From Anaerolineaceae bacterium (GTDB taxonomy: Bacteria > Chloroflexota > Anaerolineae > Anaerolineales > Anaerolineaceae), in the NCBI GenBank assembly GCA_016841365.1, contig JAENZI010000003.1, positions 19,423 to 83,422 of the forward strand: 64,000 nt of DNA. The letters run 5' to 3'. Both the position numbers and the translations under genes were made by a program. The notes beneath the pieces were generated by a model, which saw only the letters and a program-made list of their open reading frames with translations, searched no databases and was not told where the DNA came from. Positions 8,692-17,919 of the stretch are shown here, piece by piece. Numbering within the stretch: position 1 is the stretch's first letter; each line of letters starts with the position of its first letter.

Positions 8692-11109
8692 TCAATAAAT
8701 GGTGGGGAAACGTGAGGGTGCGCTCTCTCTCATCATTTCATATATCACATCAAAAATAGATTCTTTATTGGGCTTTGAGTAATAATTTCCATCGGTTCCG
8801 TAAGCAGGGCGATGGTTCGCGCCTGTCAGTGTTCTCGGCGCCAAATCGAGCCAGTAAAAACCGTTCTGAACCTCAAGCACCTGCCGCATCATATAAGCCG
8901 TTCCGCCGCCGGGCACATCCTCGTCCAGGAAGAGTACCCGGGATGTCTTCTTGAGGGACTCAACGATCATACCGTTGATGTCAAACGGCATCAACGATTG
9001 CACATCAATCACCTCACTGTCGATCCCGACCTCTGCCAATTTTTCCGCTGCCTCTAAGGCAATGCTCACCAAAGCGCCGTAAGTGACAATGGTGACATCA
9101 TTTCCGGATCTGACAACTTCGGGTATGCCCAGCGGCACTGTGAATTCATCAATATTATCGGGCATGCGCTCCTTTTGACGGTAGCCATTCAACACTTCTA
9201 TGACCAGCGCAGGATCGTCTGATTGCAGCAATGTATTGTAAAAGCCTGCAGCCTGGGTCATATTGCGAGGAACCAGCACATGCATCCCGCGCACCAGGTT
9301 GATGATCCCCGCCATGGGAGAACCTGAATGCCAGATGCCTTCCAATCGATGTCCTCTGGTACGGATAATGACCGGTGCTTTTTGCCCTCCCGCACTACGC
9401 CAGCGAGTAGTGGAAAGATCGTCAGACATGAGCTGCAAAGCATAGATTAAATAATCAAGGTATTGCATTTCACAAATCGGACGCAAACCCCGTAAAGCCA
9501 TTCCAATCGCCTGCCCGAGGATCGTGGCTTCACGGATGCCCGTGTCAGTGACACGCAAAGTGCCATACTTCTCCTGCAGCCCGTGGAAGCCCTGGTTCAC
9601 ATCCCCCAATGCGCCGACATCTTCACCAAAAGCGATCACACGTGGATCCCTCGCCAGGGCTGCATCAAAAACTGCATTAAGAATTTCAAATCCCCTAACG
9701 GTTTTAGTGGAATCGCTAAACCTTGCAGGATTAACGTGCACTTTGAAGGGTGATCCAGAAGAGGTCGACAACAAAAATGAGTCATAATAGTCCAAATTAG
9801 TTTTATGTAAATCCCGGGCAAATTTCGCGACCTGTTCTCGTGCAACTGAGGGCTCTGATCGTGTGAGGACAAGGCTTTCATGCAAAGCGAACGCTACATC
9901 AGATCTAAGCACATTTTGAAGACCAGCAAGATTATCACGCAGTTTTACGATTTCGGCTGATTGCTTAGCAGATTCCGCTAAACTGGTGAGCAAGGCTACT
10001 GCTTCGCTGCGGATCTTGCGGATTGGCTCCTGAAAGGCACTCCAGGCGGATTTTCGAGCGGATTCAACAATCAATCTCTCTTCTTCCTCCCATTGATCGA
10101 TTTCAGCATCGGTTGCGATGCTATTGCTGATGATCCATTCTCGGAACCGTTTCAGACAATCAATATCAGCTTCCCAGGCAAGCCGCTCCTCAGATTTGTA
10201 ACGTTCATGTGAACCTGAAGTTGAATGGCCCAAAGGCTGGGTGGCTTCAGTAACATGTACCAAAGCAGGGATGTGATGCTTGCGTGCGATTTCCCCGGCT
10301 TGTTGGTAAACATCTACCAAGTCCTCATAATTCCATGCATTAACTGAATAAAGGTCATACCCACTGCCGCACTCCTCTGCAGGGCATGGAACACGCTCGA
10401 AGCCTTTTAGAATGGCAGAGATATTTTCTTTCACCATCTGAAATTGATTGGGGACTGAGATGCCGTAGCCATCATCATAAATGGTGATAACAGCTGGCGC
10501 ATGCAAAACACCTATTGCGTTCACGGATTCCCAAAACAGACCCTCAGCGGTGGATGCATTGCCAATCGTCACCCAGGTTACTTCATTCCCGTTTTGTGAA
10601 AATTGTTGAAACTGCTTCAATTCATCCAGTTTTCGGTAGAGTACGGATGAATACGCCAACCCCACCGAACGAGGCATTTGTGAGCCTGTGGAAGCAATAT
10701 CCGAAGAGGTGTTAGGTCTATCGACCTGACTGAGCCAATCCCCTTCATCGTCCAGCAATCGTGAGGAGAAATGGTTATTCATGTTCCTGCCGCCAGAGTT
10801 TGGCTCAAGTTTGGGATCCGTATTGGCGTATAACTGGGCAAAAAACTGCTCAAGGGTCAACATCTCTGAAGCCAACATCCAGGTTTGATCGCGATAATAA
10901 CCGGAACGCCAATCGCCCTTTTGAAAAGCATGAGCAATAGCGATTTGGGCGAGCTCTTTTCCATCTCCGAAAATGCCAAATTTCGCCTTCCCGGTCAGCA
11001 CCTCACGCCTGCCAATAATCGCAGCCTGGCGTGATTGATACGCCAATCGGTAATCAGAGATGATCTGTTCTTTATCTCTATTTCTTCCATTACCAATATT
11101 GATTTTCAT
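8692..11109 (-). CDS. 2-oxoacid dehydrogenase E1, fused alpha and beta subunits
   Basis: 805 residues. The N-terminal half (about 1-350) is the thiamine-diphosphate-binding E1-alpha, with IGNASTAEGLFWES and DDGYGISVPN in place of the usual GDGA...ENN segment. The C-terminal half (about 470-805) is E1-beta (FGEDVGALGDVNQGFHGL, GIREATILGQAIGMAL, LFLDEDVPGGGTAYM). As I recall, this fused form with an altered cofactor motif is common in Bacteroidota branched-chain or pyruvate-type E1 enzymes, which hints at lateral transfer. It decarboxylates a 2-oxoacid and loads the acyl group on the E2 encoded downstream. Confidence 0.88.
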   Translation of the reverse strand: MKINIGNGRNRDKEQIISDYRLAYQSRQAAIIGRREVLTGKAKFGIFGDGKELAQIAIAHAFQKGDWRSGYYRDQTWMLASEMLTLEQFFAQLYANTDPKLEPNSGGRNMNNHFSSRLLDDEGDWLSQVDRPNTSSDIASTGSQMPRSVGLAYSSVLYRKLDELKQFQQFSQNGNEVTWVTIGNASTAEGLFWESVNAIGVLHAPAVITIYDDGYGISVPNQFQMVKENISAILKGFERVPCPAEECGSGYDLYSVNAWNYEDLVDVYQQAGEIARKHHIPALVHVTEATQPLGHSTSGSHERYKSEERLAWEADIDCLKRFREWIISNSIATDAEIDQWEEEERLIVESARKSAWSAFQEPIRKIRSEAVALLTSLAESAKQSAEIVKLRDNLAGLQNVLRSDVAFALHESLVLTRSEPSVAREQVAKFARDLHKTNLDYYDSFLLSTSSGSPFKVHVNPARFSDSTKTVRGFEILNAVFDAALARDPRVIAFGEDVGALGDVNQGFHGLQEKYGTLRVTDTGIREATILGQAIGMALRGLRPICEMQYLDYLIYALQLMSDDLSTTRWRSAGGQKAPVIIRTRGHRLEGIWHSGSPMAGIINLVRGMHVLVPRNMTQAAGFYNTLLQSDDPALVIEVLNGYRQKERMPDNIDEFTVPLGIPEVVRSGNDVTIVTYGALVSIALEAAEKLAEVGIDSEVIDVQSLMPFDINGMIVESLKKTSRVLFLDEDVPGGGTAYMMRQVLEVQNGFYWLDLAPRTLTGANHRPAYGTDGNYYSKPNKESIFDVIYEMMRESAPSRFPTIY

Positions 11110-11338
11110 TGTGCCCCGTTCCTTAATTTCCAGTTCTCATTATATTAATCTTACTCTATTTGTATAACATTTCGGATATAAATTGTCAAATTGTGCAGTC
11201 ACTTCTAATGTGTTAATAAAATCTCGCCGCAGATAATAAATTTTAAGACTAAATTCGATCATCCCATGCATTATAATTTGCCACAATCGGCCTATATTCA
11301 TTTAAAATTTATGAACCCTATCAATTGCTAGGAAAACA

Positions 11339-11968
11339 ATGCATCAAGAATCGCACAGTAACACCATAAACAAAAAGCAATCGCAAATGCAAAAGCTTAC
11401 GGAGGAAATCATCGGGCTCGAATCTTCGCCTTTGTATCCCTATCGCACCCAAAATGGCTATCTGCCCGTGATTGGTGAGGGCAGCCTGAATGCCAAAATC
11501 ATGTTTATTGGGGAAGCGCCTGGTTTGAGCGAAGCCCAATCCGGACGCCCTTTTGTGGGCAGAGCCGGAAAATTCCTCGACGAATTGTTAAATTCCATCG
11601 ACCTCAACCGTGAGAAGGTTTACATCACCAATATCGTTAAAGACCGACCACCGGATAATCGAGACCCACGAGCGGATGAGATCAATGTTTATGCACCTTT
11701 TCTTGAACGTCAGTTGACCATCATTCAACCTCACATCATCGCCACTTTAGGTCGCTTTGCAATGAACTATACCCTAAAGCTTTTCAAACTTCCCCAACAC
11801 AGTCAACCTATTGGATTCCTGCACGGAAAGATCCTGATCCCACCCGATCCAAATGCGCATTATTGCGTCTTACCCCTTTACCATCCCGCAGCAGTATTTT
11901 ATAACCGGGGTCTTGAAAAGGCGATACATGAAGATTTTGAGTTATTAAAGGATTTCACTCAAACCTAA
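11339..11968 (+). CDS. family-4-like uracil-DNA glycosylase lacking Fe-S cysteines
   Basis: 209 residues. The fold motifs of family 4 are clear: GEAPGLSEAQSGRPFVGRAGK near residues 58-78, TNIVKDRPPDNRDP near 97-110 and LPLYHPAA near 178-185. It should remove uracil from DNA. Family 4 enzymes normally carry four Cys ligands for a 4Fe-4S cluster: two before the first motif, one in the KCRPP segment and one about 15 residues on. Here all four positions are other residues and the only Cys in the protein is in HYCVLP. The start has an AGGAAAAC site. Flanked by unrelated genes. Confidence 0.85.
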   Translation: MHQESHSNTINKKQSQMQKLTEEIIGLESSPLYPYRTQNGYLPVIGEGSLNAKIMFIGEAPGLSEAQSGRPFVGRAGKFLDELLNSIDLNREKVYITNIVKDRPPDNRDPRADEINVYAPFLERQLTIIQPHIIATLGRFAMNYTLKLFKLPQHSQPIGFLHGKILIPPDPNAHYCVLPLYHPAAVFYNRGLEKAIHEDFELLKDFTQT

Positions 11969-12111
11969 GTTATATATCTCCGAAAGTGTTTCTTAGTGTT
12001 TCTATAAAATTATTGTAGTTTTTCGCAAGTAGGATTTCCTGTGAACTTGACAAATACCCGTAGAATGATAAACTGGAAGTAGATATTTTTGATTCAGAAA
12101 GGAAAATTTAG

Positions 12112-12312
12112 ATGGCATACTCATTCACAAACTCAAAAGGTAAGACCTATTTCCTGCACAAAAAAGAGGTTACTTCCAAGGGCGGTAGCAAACGCGATTT
12201 GTTCTTCTTTGCTGGTGATCTCCGTCCCGATTTCGCAGTTGACGAAGTTCCCGCAGGGAAAAAGGTTGTCGAAATGAAATCTGGTTTACCCGTCTTGAAG
12301 AAAGTTGAGTAA
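12112..12312 (+). CDS. small conserved-looking protein of unknown function
   Basis: 66 residues (starts MAYSFTNSKGKTYFLHKKEV, ends LPVLKKVE). Basic at the N-terminus, no membrane segment, no Cys. A good SD (GAAAGGAAAATTT then ATG) and a strong terminator 28 bases after the stop argue that it is real. A TTGACA at 12047-12052 upstream has no clean -10 at normal spacing. I do not recognise a family; the size and charge would suit a small cytosolic nucleic-acid- or ribosome-associated protein, but that is a guess. Confidence 0.75.
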   Translation: MAYSFTNSKGKTYFLHKKEVTSKGGSKRDLFFFAGDLRPDFAVDEVPAGKKVVEMKSGLPVLKKVE

Positions 12313-12338
12313 TCAACCCTAAAAGACCTTTTCAAAAC

Positions 12339-12373
12339 AAAAACACTGCCTTATCTTTTAGGCAGTGTTTTTT
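12339..12373. terminator. bidirectional intrinsic terminator
   Basis: AAACACTGCCT pairs with AGGCAGTGTTT across a short loop and is followed by TTTTTTA on the plus strand, with A-runs on the other side. It separates the small-protein gene from the convergent sugar ABC operon. Confidence 0.85.
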
Positions 12374-12401
12374 ATTTTCTCTTAGAATACCGGTCCAGCG
12401 T

Positions 12402-13583
12402 TTACACTCTTTTTCGTGTTGCTACATCGAAGATCACTGCCAACACCAACACCGCACCGCGCACCATGTATTGCGTTGAAATATCAATGCCCATCAGGTT
12501 CATGCCATTGGTCAGCGACATCATAACAATTGCACCCACCAGTGAGCCAGTCACCTTCCCAACGCCTCCGGCAGAAGACACGCCGCCCACATAAGCCGCA
12601 GCAATCGCATCCAGCTCAAACAGCGTGCCTGCCGTCGTGGTTGCTGACTGCAATCGTGAGGCAAATAGCATGCCAGAGAGCGCTGTTAATAATCCCATAG
12701 ACCCGAAGACAACATACGTGATCTTATTGACGCTGATACCGCTCAGTTCCGCTGCCTCAGGATTACCGCCTACAGCATAAATATGACGTCCCAAATAAGT
12801 TTGGGTGGTCAAAAAATGATAAATCAGTGTAACCGCTAATACGATCACTGCCGTCCAGGAAAGACCGTTGTATCCAGCCAGAACATAGGTGATCGCACCC
12901 AGCAGCAACAACATAAATACAATTTTGACAACAAACATACTCTTTGAAAGCACTTCAAAATCATAAGCCATCTTCTTTTTCCGGCTGCTGATCTCCGAGA
13001 TCACAAAGGCCACTGCAGCTACAACACCCAGTAATAAAGTCAGTTTATGCAATCCGGGAAGAAAGTTTGGCAATGGAAGATCAGGAATATATCCGTTCCC
13101 TAAAGCGTTGAAGGAATCATTTGGGATAACGATTGTTCCTGTCTTAAGCGTTGCCTGAGATAGTGCTCCGCGATAGATCAGCCAGCCTGCGAGTGTTGCC
13201 ACAAAAGACGGGATCCCAAACCGGGCAATGGTTGTCGCTGTGATCAATCCTGCAAAAATGCCAAAAATCATAACCAGGGGGATTACAAGCGCCACAGGTA
13301 AATTCCACTGGGTCAGGGCAATTGCCGCAATCGCGCCTAAAAAGCCGGCCATAAACCCGACAGATAGGTCAATATGCCGAATCACAATCACCAGGGTCAT
13401 GCCTATGGCTAACACAGCAATATAGCCCATTTGATTCAACAGGTTGCTGATGTTGCGAGATGAGATAAATACGCCATCTGTAGCAATGGCAAAATATGCC
13501 ATAATCACAAATAAGGCGATAAACATGCCGTAATCACGGATGTTTTTCTTAAGAAGCTGAATAATTTCTTTAAAAAATGTCAT
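12402..13583 (-). CDS. sugar ABC transporter permease (XylH/RbsC family)
   Basis: About 393 residues with some ten hydrophobic helices, typical of the carbohydrate-uptake-2 permease family. The segment EAAELSGISVNKITYVVFG is the coupling-loop region that contacts the ATPase. The ATG at 13583 is used because the open frame upstream runs into the end of the ATPase gene; a GAGGA site lies just upstream. It overlaps the ATPase stop region, so translation is probably coupled. Length and an insertion with a charged loop (ISSRKKKMAYDFE) fit the XylH subgroup better than RbsC. Substrate not provable. Confidence 0.88.
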   Translation of the reverse strand: MTFFKEIIQLLKKNIRDYGMFIALFVIMAYFAIATDGVFISSRNISNLLNQMGYIAVLAIGMTLVIVIRHIDLSVGFMAGFLGAIAAIALTQWNLPVALVIPLVMIFGIFAGLITATTIARFGIPSFVATLAGWLIYRGALSQATLKTGTIVIPNDSFNALGNGYIPDLPLPNFLPGLHKLTLLLGVVAAVAFVISEISSRKKKMAYDFEVLSKSMFVVKIVFMLLLLGAITYVLAGYNGLSWTAVIVLAVTLIYHFLTTQTYLGRHIYAVGGNPEAAELSGISVNKITYVVFGSMGLLTALSGMLFASRLQSATTTAGTLFELDAIAAAYVGGVSSAGGVGKVTGSLVGAIVMMSLTNGMNLMGIDISTQYMVRGAVLVLAVIFDVATRKRV

Positions 13584-13593
13584 TTTCTTATCC

Positions 13594-15114
13594 TCACATT
13601 GTAGCAAATCTCATGATTGTTTCTTGATCGGCTTCTTCTTTTTGTAACTCGCCCGTGATCCGACCCGAAGAAACCACATAAATTCGATCGGCCATGCCCA
13701 AAATTTCAGGCAATTCAGAAGAAATCATAATAATACTCATGCCCTGTTCAACAAGGCTGTTCATGATGGTAAAGATTTCATACTTAGCACCAACGTCAAT
13801 TCCCCGGGTTGGCTCATCCAAGATCATTACATCCGGTTGCACGTATAACCACTTCGCCAGTGATACTTTTTGCTGGTTGCCGCCACTCAGATAAAGTACT
13901 TTTTGGTTGATGCTGGGTGTTTTAATATCCAGGGATTCCGTGTATTCTCGTGCGTCTTTGATTTCAGCATTCTCATTGATCACACCGCCTTCCGTGATCC
14001 GATCGAGGTTCGCGATGGTGATATTCGATTTGACGTCCTGGATCAATATCAGTCCATTACCCTTGCGGTCTTCGGTTACATAGGCCAATCCTGCTTCGAT
14101 CGCATCATGTGGGTTGGAGAAGCTAACAGGCTTTCCGTTTATCAACATCTCGCCTTTGATCTGATAACCAACTGGATTGCCAAACAGACTCAACGCTAAT
14201 TCCGTCCTGCCTGCACCCATCAAACCAGTAATACCTACGATTTCACCTTTTTTAAGTTTGATGTTCACGTCTTCAAGCAAATTCCTGCCTCTTCTTGGAT
14301 CGTAAGCGCTCCAATCTCGAACCTCAAAAACAACATCTCCAAAAGGTTTTTTCTCTCTATCAGGGTAAATGTTTTCGATGGAACGCCCAACCATGTGTTT
14401 GATCAGGACATCCTCATTCACTTCGCCATTGTGCCCATCCAGCGTGATCACGCTTTGGCCATCCCGTAGCACCGTGACTTTATCTGCAACGGAAATCACC
14501 TCCTGAAGTTTGTGGGAGATCAGGATGGAAGTGACTCCTTCCTTCTTGAGCTCTCTTAGCAAATTCAACAGGTTTTCACTATCTGATTCATTCAAGGCGG
14601 ATGTAGGTTCATCCAACACTAATAATTTTGCATCACGACTGAGTGCTTTAGCGATTTCAACCAGCTGCTGTTTTCCAATCCCCAAGTATTTTACTTTCGT
14701 CGAAGGGTTGACATCCAGTCCGACTTTTTTCAAAACTTCTACCGTTTGCTTTATGGTTTCGTTAATATTGATATTGATGCCTCGCCGAATTTCATGACCC
14801 AAAAATACATTCTCATACACGGTCATTTCAGGCACTAAGGCCAGTTCTTGATATATGACAGCAATGCCCGCCTTCTCACTGTCACGGGTATTGCTATATT
14901 CTTGAAGTTCACCGCTGATGTAAATTTCTCCCTCATAGGAACCATGTGGGTGAACCCCGCTTAATACCTTCATCAATGTTGATTTGCCGGCACCATTTTC
15001 ACCAACCAGGCAGTGAATGTTTTCACGTTCGACTTTAAAACTCACATCATCGAGCGCCTTCACACCCGGGAATTGCTTGGTGATGTTCTTCATTTCAAGG
15101 ATTGGAACACTCAT
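13594..15114 (-). CDS. sugar ABC transporter ATP-binding protein, double ATPase (XylG/RbsA type)
   Basis: 506 residues with two ABC domains. The first has Walker A GENGAGKSTLMK near 40 and Walker B LLVLDEPTSAL. The second has a degenerate P-loop (GLMGAGRTEL) and signature LSGGNQQKVSLAKWL, as usual for this family. It powers pentose or hexose import with the permease downstream. The GGAGAAAAC site fits the ATG. No periplasmic sugar-binding protein gene is next to it, although such genes normally come first in the operon. Confidence 0.9.
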   Translation of the reverse strand: MSVPILEMKNITKQFPGVKALDDVSFKVERENIHCLVGENGAGKSTLMKVLSGVHPHGSYEGEIYISGELQEYSNTRDSEKAGIAVIYQELALVPEMTVYENVFLGHEIRRGINININETIKQTVEVLKKVGLDVNPSTKVKYLGIGKQQLVEIAKALSRDAKLLVLDEPTSALNESDSENLLNLLRELKKEGVTSILISHKLQEVISVADKVTVLRDGQSVITLDGHNGEVNEDVLIKHMVGRSIENIYPDREKKPFGDVVFEVRDWSAYDPRRGRNLLEDVNIKLKKGEIVGITGLMGAGRTELALSLFGNPVGYQIKGEMLINGKPVSFSNPHDAIEAGLAYVTEDRKGNGLILIQDVKSNITIANLDRITEGGVINENAEIKDAREYTESLDIKTPSINQKVLYLSGGNQQKVSLAKWLYVQPDVMILDEPTRGIDVGAKYEIFTIMNSLVEQGMSIIMISSELPEILGMADRIYVVSSGRITGELQKEEADQETIMRFATM

Positions 15115-15340
15115 GTTTTCTCCAATGACCGCAATTTCTAAAATTAATTAAATATAAAAATATCATCTACCATAAGCTTTGTATATTTTATCATAATCTA
15201 AAAAACCGAACGACGAATTTCGTCAAGTTTCAATGGTAATCCTTCATCCAGCCAACGCGTTTTTCTCTCAGATGAACAACTTGACGCTTTCTCAGGTAAA
15301 ATTATTGTCAAAACCATCGAGAATCTATACTGACGAACTA

Positions 15341-15991
15341 ATGACTGCTCAAACTTTTTTTGAATTTATTGGATATGCTGCTTCGATCCTGATCGCGATT
15401 TCTCTAATGATGAAATCCTTGATCAAATTAAGGGTCTTCAACGGCATCGGAGCTTTAGTTTTTGTGGTCTATGGCATTCTGATCAAGGCATATCCAGTAG
15501 CGGTGCTGAACGGACTGATTGTGGTGATAGATATCTATTACCTCGTCAATATGATGCACCGTAAAGATTATTTCTCCCTGATGGAAGTGACACCAAATAG
15601 CCGCTACTTAGAATTCTTTTTAAACTTTCATCTGGAGGATATCCGGAACTTCTTCCCGTCTTTCAGCTATCAACCATGCGCTGCTGATCTAATCTTCTTC
15701 GTCCTGAGAGATACCATCCCTGCAGGGCTTGTCATCATTCAGCAGGATGAACAAACTGGAAAGGTTTTGCTCGATTACGCATTAAACGACTATCGGGATT
15801 TTAAAATCGGTGCTTTCATCTTTGATGACAATGCAGACCTGTTGCAGCAACGCGGCATCGATCGGCTCACCGCCAAAGCCGAAGTTCCATTTCACGCCAA
15901 ATATTTACGGAGAATGGGCTTTGTACCTGATCAAAACGGGGATTACCAAAAAGAACTCCTGTCCCATTTCATCCAGGATCAAAAGTTTTAA
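15341..15991 (+). CDS. membrane protein: YgjV-like N-terminus joined to an acetyltransferase-like domain
   Basis: About 216 residues from the chosen ATG. Residues 1-75 form three hydrophobic helices (FIGYAASILIAISLMMKS... LRVFNGIGALVFVVYGIL) like the YgjV inner-membrane family. The remaining 140 residues look like a degenerate GNAT fold (LIFFVLRDTIPAGLVII, LDYALNDYRDFKIGAFIF, AKYLRRMGFVPD). The frame is open up to 15233 with several ATGs, none with a strong SD; 15341 matches the family's start. A similar domain pairing occurs in Bacteroidota, as far as I recall. Function unknown. Confidence 0.7.
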   Translation: MTAQTFFEFIGYAASILIAISLMMKSLIKLRVFNGIGALVFVVYGILIKAYPVAVLNGLIVVIDIYYLVNMMHRKDYFSLMEVTPNSRYLEFFLNFHLEDIRNFFPSFSYQPCAADLIFFVLRDTIPAGLVIIQQDEQTGKVLLDYALNDYRDFKIGAFIFDDNADLLQQRGIDRLTAKAEVPFHAKYLRRMGFVPDQNGDYQKELLSHFIQDQKF

Positions 15992-16039
15992 ACAATTATT
16001 GCGGATAATCCGTGTTATTCTTTTCAGACAAGCGATCAA

Positions 16040-17785
16040 TTATTTATTGATCAAATCTCTCTCGACCAAAAAGTCATGACACGCATCAACCACTTCTTGC
16101 TGAGTAGAAAGTTGCAGCACTGTTTCAGCAAATTTGGCACATTCGTTGCGATGCAATTTTTGCATCACCTGCTTGATCAGCGGGACTGAAACCGGGGACA
16201 TACTGAATTCGTCCAGCCTAAAACCAACAAGAATAGGCGCTGCCATCGGTTCACCTGCCAGCTCCCCGCACAAGCCAACCCACTTTCCTTCAGCGTGGGC
16301 GCTATCAATCGTGAGCTTGATCAACCTGAGCACAGCCGGGTTTAATGGATTGGCGAGATGTGATACCTTTCTGTTCGTTCGGTCTACAGCCAATGTGTAC
16401 TGAGTCAAGTCATTGGTGCCGATACTGAAAAAGTCGACATGCTTTGCTAACCGGTCAGCCAGAAGTGCTGCTGATGGCACCTCAACCATGATCCCGAACT
16501 GTGCATCTTCCTTACAGGGTTTCCCTTCCGATCTCAAAGAATCCTTCGCTTCCGCCATTAATTGTTTGACAGCAAAGATTTCCTGCAACCCTGACACCAT
16601 CGGCACCATGATCCTCAAATCTACTTTTTCTATCTCCCCTGCCTGCAGCAGTGCTCTGAATTGAGCCATGAAAATATCCCGCATGCCATCTAACATGCGC
16701 ACGCCACGCCATCCCAGGAACGGATTCAACTCCTGCGGCAAATCCAAATAAGGGATGACCTTATCCCCGCCGATATCCAATGTCCGAACGACAAATGGAA
16801 GACCGGCATAATGTTTGAAGACCTCACAATAAGCCCGAACCTGCTCCTCTTCAGTCGGCAGCGAATCCCTTCCTAGGTATAAAAATTCGGTGCGGAACAA
16901 ACCAACACCTTCAGCACCATAGATAATGCCGAGCGGCGCATCTTCAACACCGCCAATATTCGCAACGACCTCCACCCGGTCTCCATCACCTGTCACAGCA
17001 GGTTTCTGGGCAGCATCACGGGCAAGCTCAAACTCAGCCTTTGTCTTTACCTCGCGGTTGATAAACATCTGTTGTGATTCTTCGCTGGGGTTTGCAATCA
17101 CAGAGCCCACATTACCATCAATAAGAAATGTGGTTCCTTCAGGGAAGTCTAACAATCTATCCCCCAACCCAACCACAGCAGGTAGACCAAATGATTTTGC
17201 CAGGATAGCCGTATGTGATGTCGGTCCGCCTTCTGCAGTGCAGAATCCCAACACTAGGTCGCGATCCAGGCTGGCTGTATCTGAAGGGGTAAGATCAATG
17301 CCAACAATAATTGAAGGCCTGATCAATTCTTTGCGCCCCAAACTTTTACCTAAAAGGTGTGCCAAAACCCGCTTGCCCACATCACGGATATCCACTGCGC
17401 GGCTGCTCAGGGTTGGGTCAGGAATAGATTCCATCATTGAAGCAAAATGGTTTACGGCGGTCATCCATGCTTTTTCAGCATTGATCCCGCTTTTGATATG
17501 CGTTTTTGCTTTACCCACCAATGCTTCATCCTGAAGAAACATTTGATGTGCCTCAAAAATCTCCGCCTCATCACTCTTGGCATTAGCTTTAACACGCGCT
17601 TTGATCAAACGCAGATCATTAAGGCTGATCTCAATCGCCCTATCTAAACGGGCAATTTCTTCATCAAAATCACTAATCTCAAATTCGGGCACATCCAAAT
17701 CTACTTGTTGAATAATGACGATTTCGCCGTGTGCCAAACCTGGTGCTGCGGGTATCCCATTTAACTCAATATGTTTGTTCTCCAT
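16040..17785 (-). CDS. ptsI: PTS enzyme I, phosphoenolpyruvate-protein phosphotransferase
   Basis: 581 residues, full family length. It autophosphorylates from PEP on His191 (GGPTSHTAIL) and passes the phosphate to HPr. The N-terminal HPr-binding helical domain (about 30-140), the swivelling phosphohistidine domain and the C-terminal PEP-binding barrel (FLYLGRDSLPTEEEQ, GTNDLTQYTLAVDR, GLCGELAGEP with the catalytic Cys) are all present. The AGAGGA site supports the start. It is encoded 3 kb from the EIIABC genes and about 10 kb from HPr, so this region holds a complete sugar PTS. Confidence 0.96.
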   Translation of the reverse strand: MENKHIELNGIPAAPGLAHGEIVIIQQVDLDVPEFEISDFDEEIARLDRAIEISLNDLRLIKARVKANAKSDEAEIFEAHQMFLQDEALVGKAKTHIKSGINAEKAWMTAVNHFASMMESIPDPTLSSRAVDIRDVGKRVLAHLLGKSLGRKELIRPSIIVGIDLTPSDTASLDRDLVLGFCTAEGGPTSHTAILAKSFGLPAVVGLGDRLLDFPEGTTFLIDGNVGSVIANPSEESQQMFINREVKTKAEFELARDAAQKPAVTGDGDRVEVVANIGGVEDAPLGIIYGAEGVGLFRTEFLYLGRDSLPTEEEQVRAYCEVFKHYAGLPFVVRTLDIGGDKVIPYLDLPQELNPFLGWRGVRMLDGMRDIFMAQFRALLQAGEIEKVDLRIMVPMVSGLQEIFAVKQLMAEAKDSLRSEGKPCKEDAQFGIMVEVPSAALLADRLAKHVDFFSIGTNDLTQYTLAVDRTNRKVSHLANPLNPAVLRLIKLTIDSAHAEGKWVGLCGELAGEPMAAPILVGFRLDEFSMSPVSVPLIKQVMQKLHRNECAKFAETVLQLSTQQEVVDACHDFLVERDLINK

Positions 17786-17919
17786 GACAAATCCTCTAAA
17801 GTGTTCTGTTAATTTCCCAATACGACATCATTTTGGAAACAATAGACTTACATTGCTGACAATTATAAACCTTCATTCAATCCATGCATGTCCAAAATTC
17901 ATTCAATACCCCTTATAGG

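Noticed and set aside
16926-17534. 202-codon ORF antisense to ptsI
   Set aside because: It is the mirror of a highly conserved gene and is Ser/Pro/Arg-rich, as expected of a shadow frame.
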